Of a stretch of DNA of 64,000 nt, positions 62,863-64,000 are shown one piece after another. Origin of the DNA: Sva-07 sp963715825 (GTDB lineage Bacteria; Actinomycetota; Acidimicrobiia; Acidimicrobiales; Ilumatobacteraceae); NCBI GenBank assembly GCA_963715825.1, contig CAVQSI010000038.1, forward strand, positions 1 to 64,000. Reading direction: 5' to 3'. The position numbers and the translations under genes are program-made. The notes below the pieces were generated by a model. The model was not told the DNA's origin. It did not search any database and saw nothing but the letters and a program-made list of their open reading frames with translations. Position 1 is the stretch's first letter. Each line of letters starts with the position of its first letter.

Positions 62863-64000
62863 TCAGAACGTGGAGGACAGCGCCACCGGTTGGACGAGCG
62901 GCACGCCGGCGCGGCGAAGAAGACGCCCGACTTCGGTGATGGTCCAGCCCGAGTCGACGAGGTCGTCGACGAGCAGGACCGGCGCGTCGACGATCGAGCT
63001 GGTGACGGCGAACGCTCCATCGACGTTGGCCTGCTGGTGTGCAGAGTTCCGCTGTTCCTTCTGGGTGGGCCGCTCGGCGATGCGTTCGAGCACCGGGTGG
63101 AACGGCAGGCCGAGTCGGACGGCGAGTCGTTCGGCGAACTCGGTGACCAGCGTCGGGTAGCGGGTCGACGGCACCGCGGTGATCCACTCGGGCGCGGGGG
63201 TCGGCGCCCAGTCGGCAACCAGTTCGGCGAGCGCGTCGACGAGGCGGTCGTCGAAGCGACCGGCGGTGAGCTTGCCGTCGCGAACGAGTTGGCCCCAGCC
63301 GGCGTCGCCCCACATCGCGAGGGCTCGGCCATCGGCGAGCTGCTCCGCGGCCGGGATCTTCTTGCGGCCGCCGGTGTCGGCGTCGAGGTACATCTTCTTC
63401 GGGCTGACCTCGATCGGGCGGGTGAGCAGAAACCGCTCGGCCGCAGCGGCGAGTTCGACCGACGGCTGGCGAACATCGGTGTCGCCGGTGCAGTTGTCGC
63501 AGATGCCGCAGTCGTCGGCGGCCGGGTCGTCGAGCAGGTTGGCGATGAACCGCATCCGGCACCCCGTGGTGTGGAAGTAGTCGACCATCGCCTGCTGTTC
63601 GAGCCGCCGCTCCGTCGTGACCGCCTCGACACGACTCGCCGGGTAGGTCCACGGCGCGAGGGTGCGCTGGTAGCTGGTGCCCGCGACCCGTTCGAGCACG
63701 CCGTCGACGTCGAGTTGCTTGACGACGAGTTCGAGCGTGCCGATCTTCACGTTGAGTTTCACCTGGATGGCCATCAGCGGGACGGGCCCGTCGAACGAGT
63801 CGAACGCATTCACGATGTCGTTGACCAGGTGCTCCTCGGCGAACGCCTGCTCGATGAACCAGTCCTGGATCTGTTCGTCCTCCTGGCCGCGCGAGCAGGA
63901 TGCCGCGGCTCGGTCTCGAGTGCTCGGCCGGCGCGGCCGACCTGCTGGTAGTACGCGACGGGCGAGCCGGGCGACTGGAAGTGCACGACGAAGCTGAGGT
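62863..64000 (-). CDS. RecQ-like helicase C-terminal part fused to a phosphoribosyltransferase domain (partial, one frameshift)
   Basis: Enters from the right edge with the helicase motif V-VI segment FVVHFQSPGSPVAYYQQVGR AGRA (64000-63915). A one-base shift near 63900-63920 leads to EDEQIQDWFIEQAFAEEHLV. Then comes the RecQ zinc region (CRMRFIANLLDDPAADDCGI, CDNC) and an RQC-like stretch. The last about 120 residues form a type-I phosphoribosyltransferase: PEWITAVPSTRYPTLVTEFA and VLLVDDLVDSGWTITEVGRL, the PRPP loop. Such RecQ-PRTase fusions are not standard RecQ. Stop at 62863 is 8 bases before the DprA-like gene. Confidence 0.8.
   Translation of the reverse strand, partial: PQLRRALPVARLARRVLPAGRPRRPSTRDRAAASCSRGQEDEQIQDWFIEQAFAEEHLVNDIVNAFDSFDGPVPLMAIQVKLNVKIGTLELVVKQLDVDGVLERVAGTSYQRTLAPWTYPASRVEAVTTERRLEQQAMVDYFHTTGCRMRFIANLLDDPAADDCGICDNCTGDTDVRQPSVELAAAAERFLLTRPIEVSPKKMYLDADTGGRKKIPAAEQLADGRALAMWGDAGWGQLVRDGKLTAGRFDDRLVDALAELVADWAPTPAPEWITAVPSTRYPTLVTEFAERLAVRLGLPFHPVLERIAERPTQKEQRNSAHQQANVDGAFAVTSSIVDAPVLLVDDLVDSGWTITEVGRLLRRAGVPLVQPVALSSTF

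Overview
The window is about 70% G+C chromosomal DNA with dense gene packing, many 1- or 4-base stop/start overlaps (ATGA, GTGA, TGATG) and many GTG starts. Gene content suggests a free-living actinobacterium of the Acidimicrobiia type (Ilumatobacter-like): a fused FO synthase and several F420-dependent enzymes, an EccC/EssC-like ATPase, a SoxR, and a repeat domain known from actinobacterial secreted proteins. This placement is inferred from gene content, not from a marker-gene tree.

Layout. 1-2.8 kb: a partial proline-rich lipoprotein gene, an operator-like cluster, and uridine kinase. 1.7-6.6 kb: two GT4 glycosyltransferases, a predicted all-helical glycosidase-like protein and a GH130 enzyme, probably one beta-mannoside locus. 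6.7-16.9 kb: a TrhA/hemolysin-III protein, tRNA-Thr, a Tat-exported protein ending in a sortase domain, rlmB-ispF-ispD diverging from a Crp/Fnr regulator, a dienelactone hydrolase, an LLM oxidoreductase, and a MacB-type ABC operon. 16.9-23.5 kb: a DrrAB-type exporter, Hsp20, a decayed HTH gene, an MFS protein, an acyl-CoA ligase and a PPOX-fold protein. 23.5-30.5 kb: acyl-CoA dehydrogenase, a Rieske-domain protein divergent from soxR, a Mop-type Fe-S/molybdenum oxidoreductase, and a Fur-family regulator. 30.5-38.5 kb: an anti-sigma/ECF sigma pair, a D-carbamoylase-like amidohydrolase, and a 1385-residue FHA-FtsK (EssC/EccC-like) ATPase. 38.5-47.7 kb: an HTH regulator, lipid and small-molecule enzymes, tRNA-Lys, and a dimethylglycine/sarcosine dehydrogenase. 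47.8-54.2 kb: hxlR-fbiC converging on ribD-ribE-ribBA-ribH behind an FMN riboswitch. 54.3-64 kb: a CPA2 antiporter, a TetR/alcohol dehydrogenase pair with twin operators, a DMFase-like protein, an arsR-arsP-thioredoxin operon, a DprA-like gene, and a RecQ fused to a phosphoribosyltransferase that runs off the right edge.

Two features cut across the window. First, nine copies of a 52-base palindromic repeat (ends CGTTTG...CAAACG) sit between genes; one is a perfect 52-base palindrome and three form an 84-base-period tandem array. Second, at least a dozen loci carry single-base frameshifts in otherwise well-conserved genes. At the left edge, two copies of an internal repeat differ by one base. 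This pattern looks more like residual assembly indels than genome decay, so frameshifted genes are annotated as joined loci.

The flavin theme is coherent: riboflavin and FO synthesis branch from a common ribityl-uracil intermediate and meet end to end here, while two LLM enzymes, a PPOX protein and a Ddn-like protein are candidate F420 users. The strongest candidates for something new are the palindrome family, the DprA-like/RecQ-phosphoribosyltransferase pair, the repeat-sortase fusion, and the orphan EssC-like ATPase joined to an amidohydrolase.
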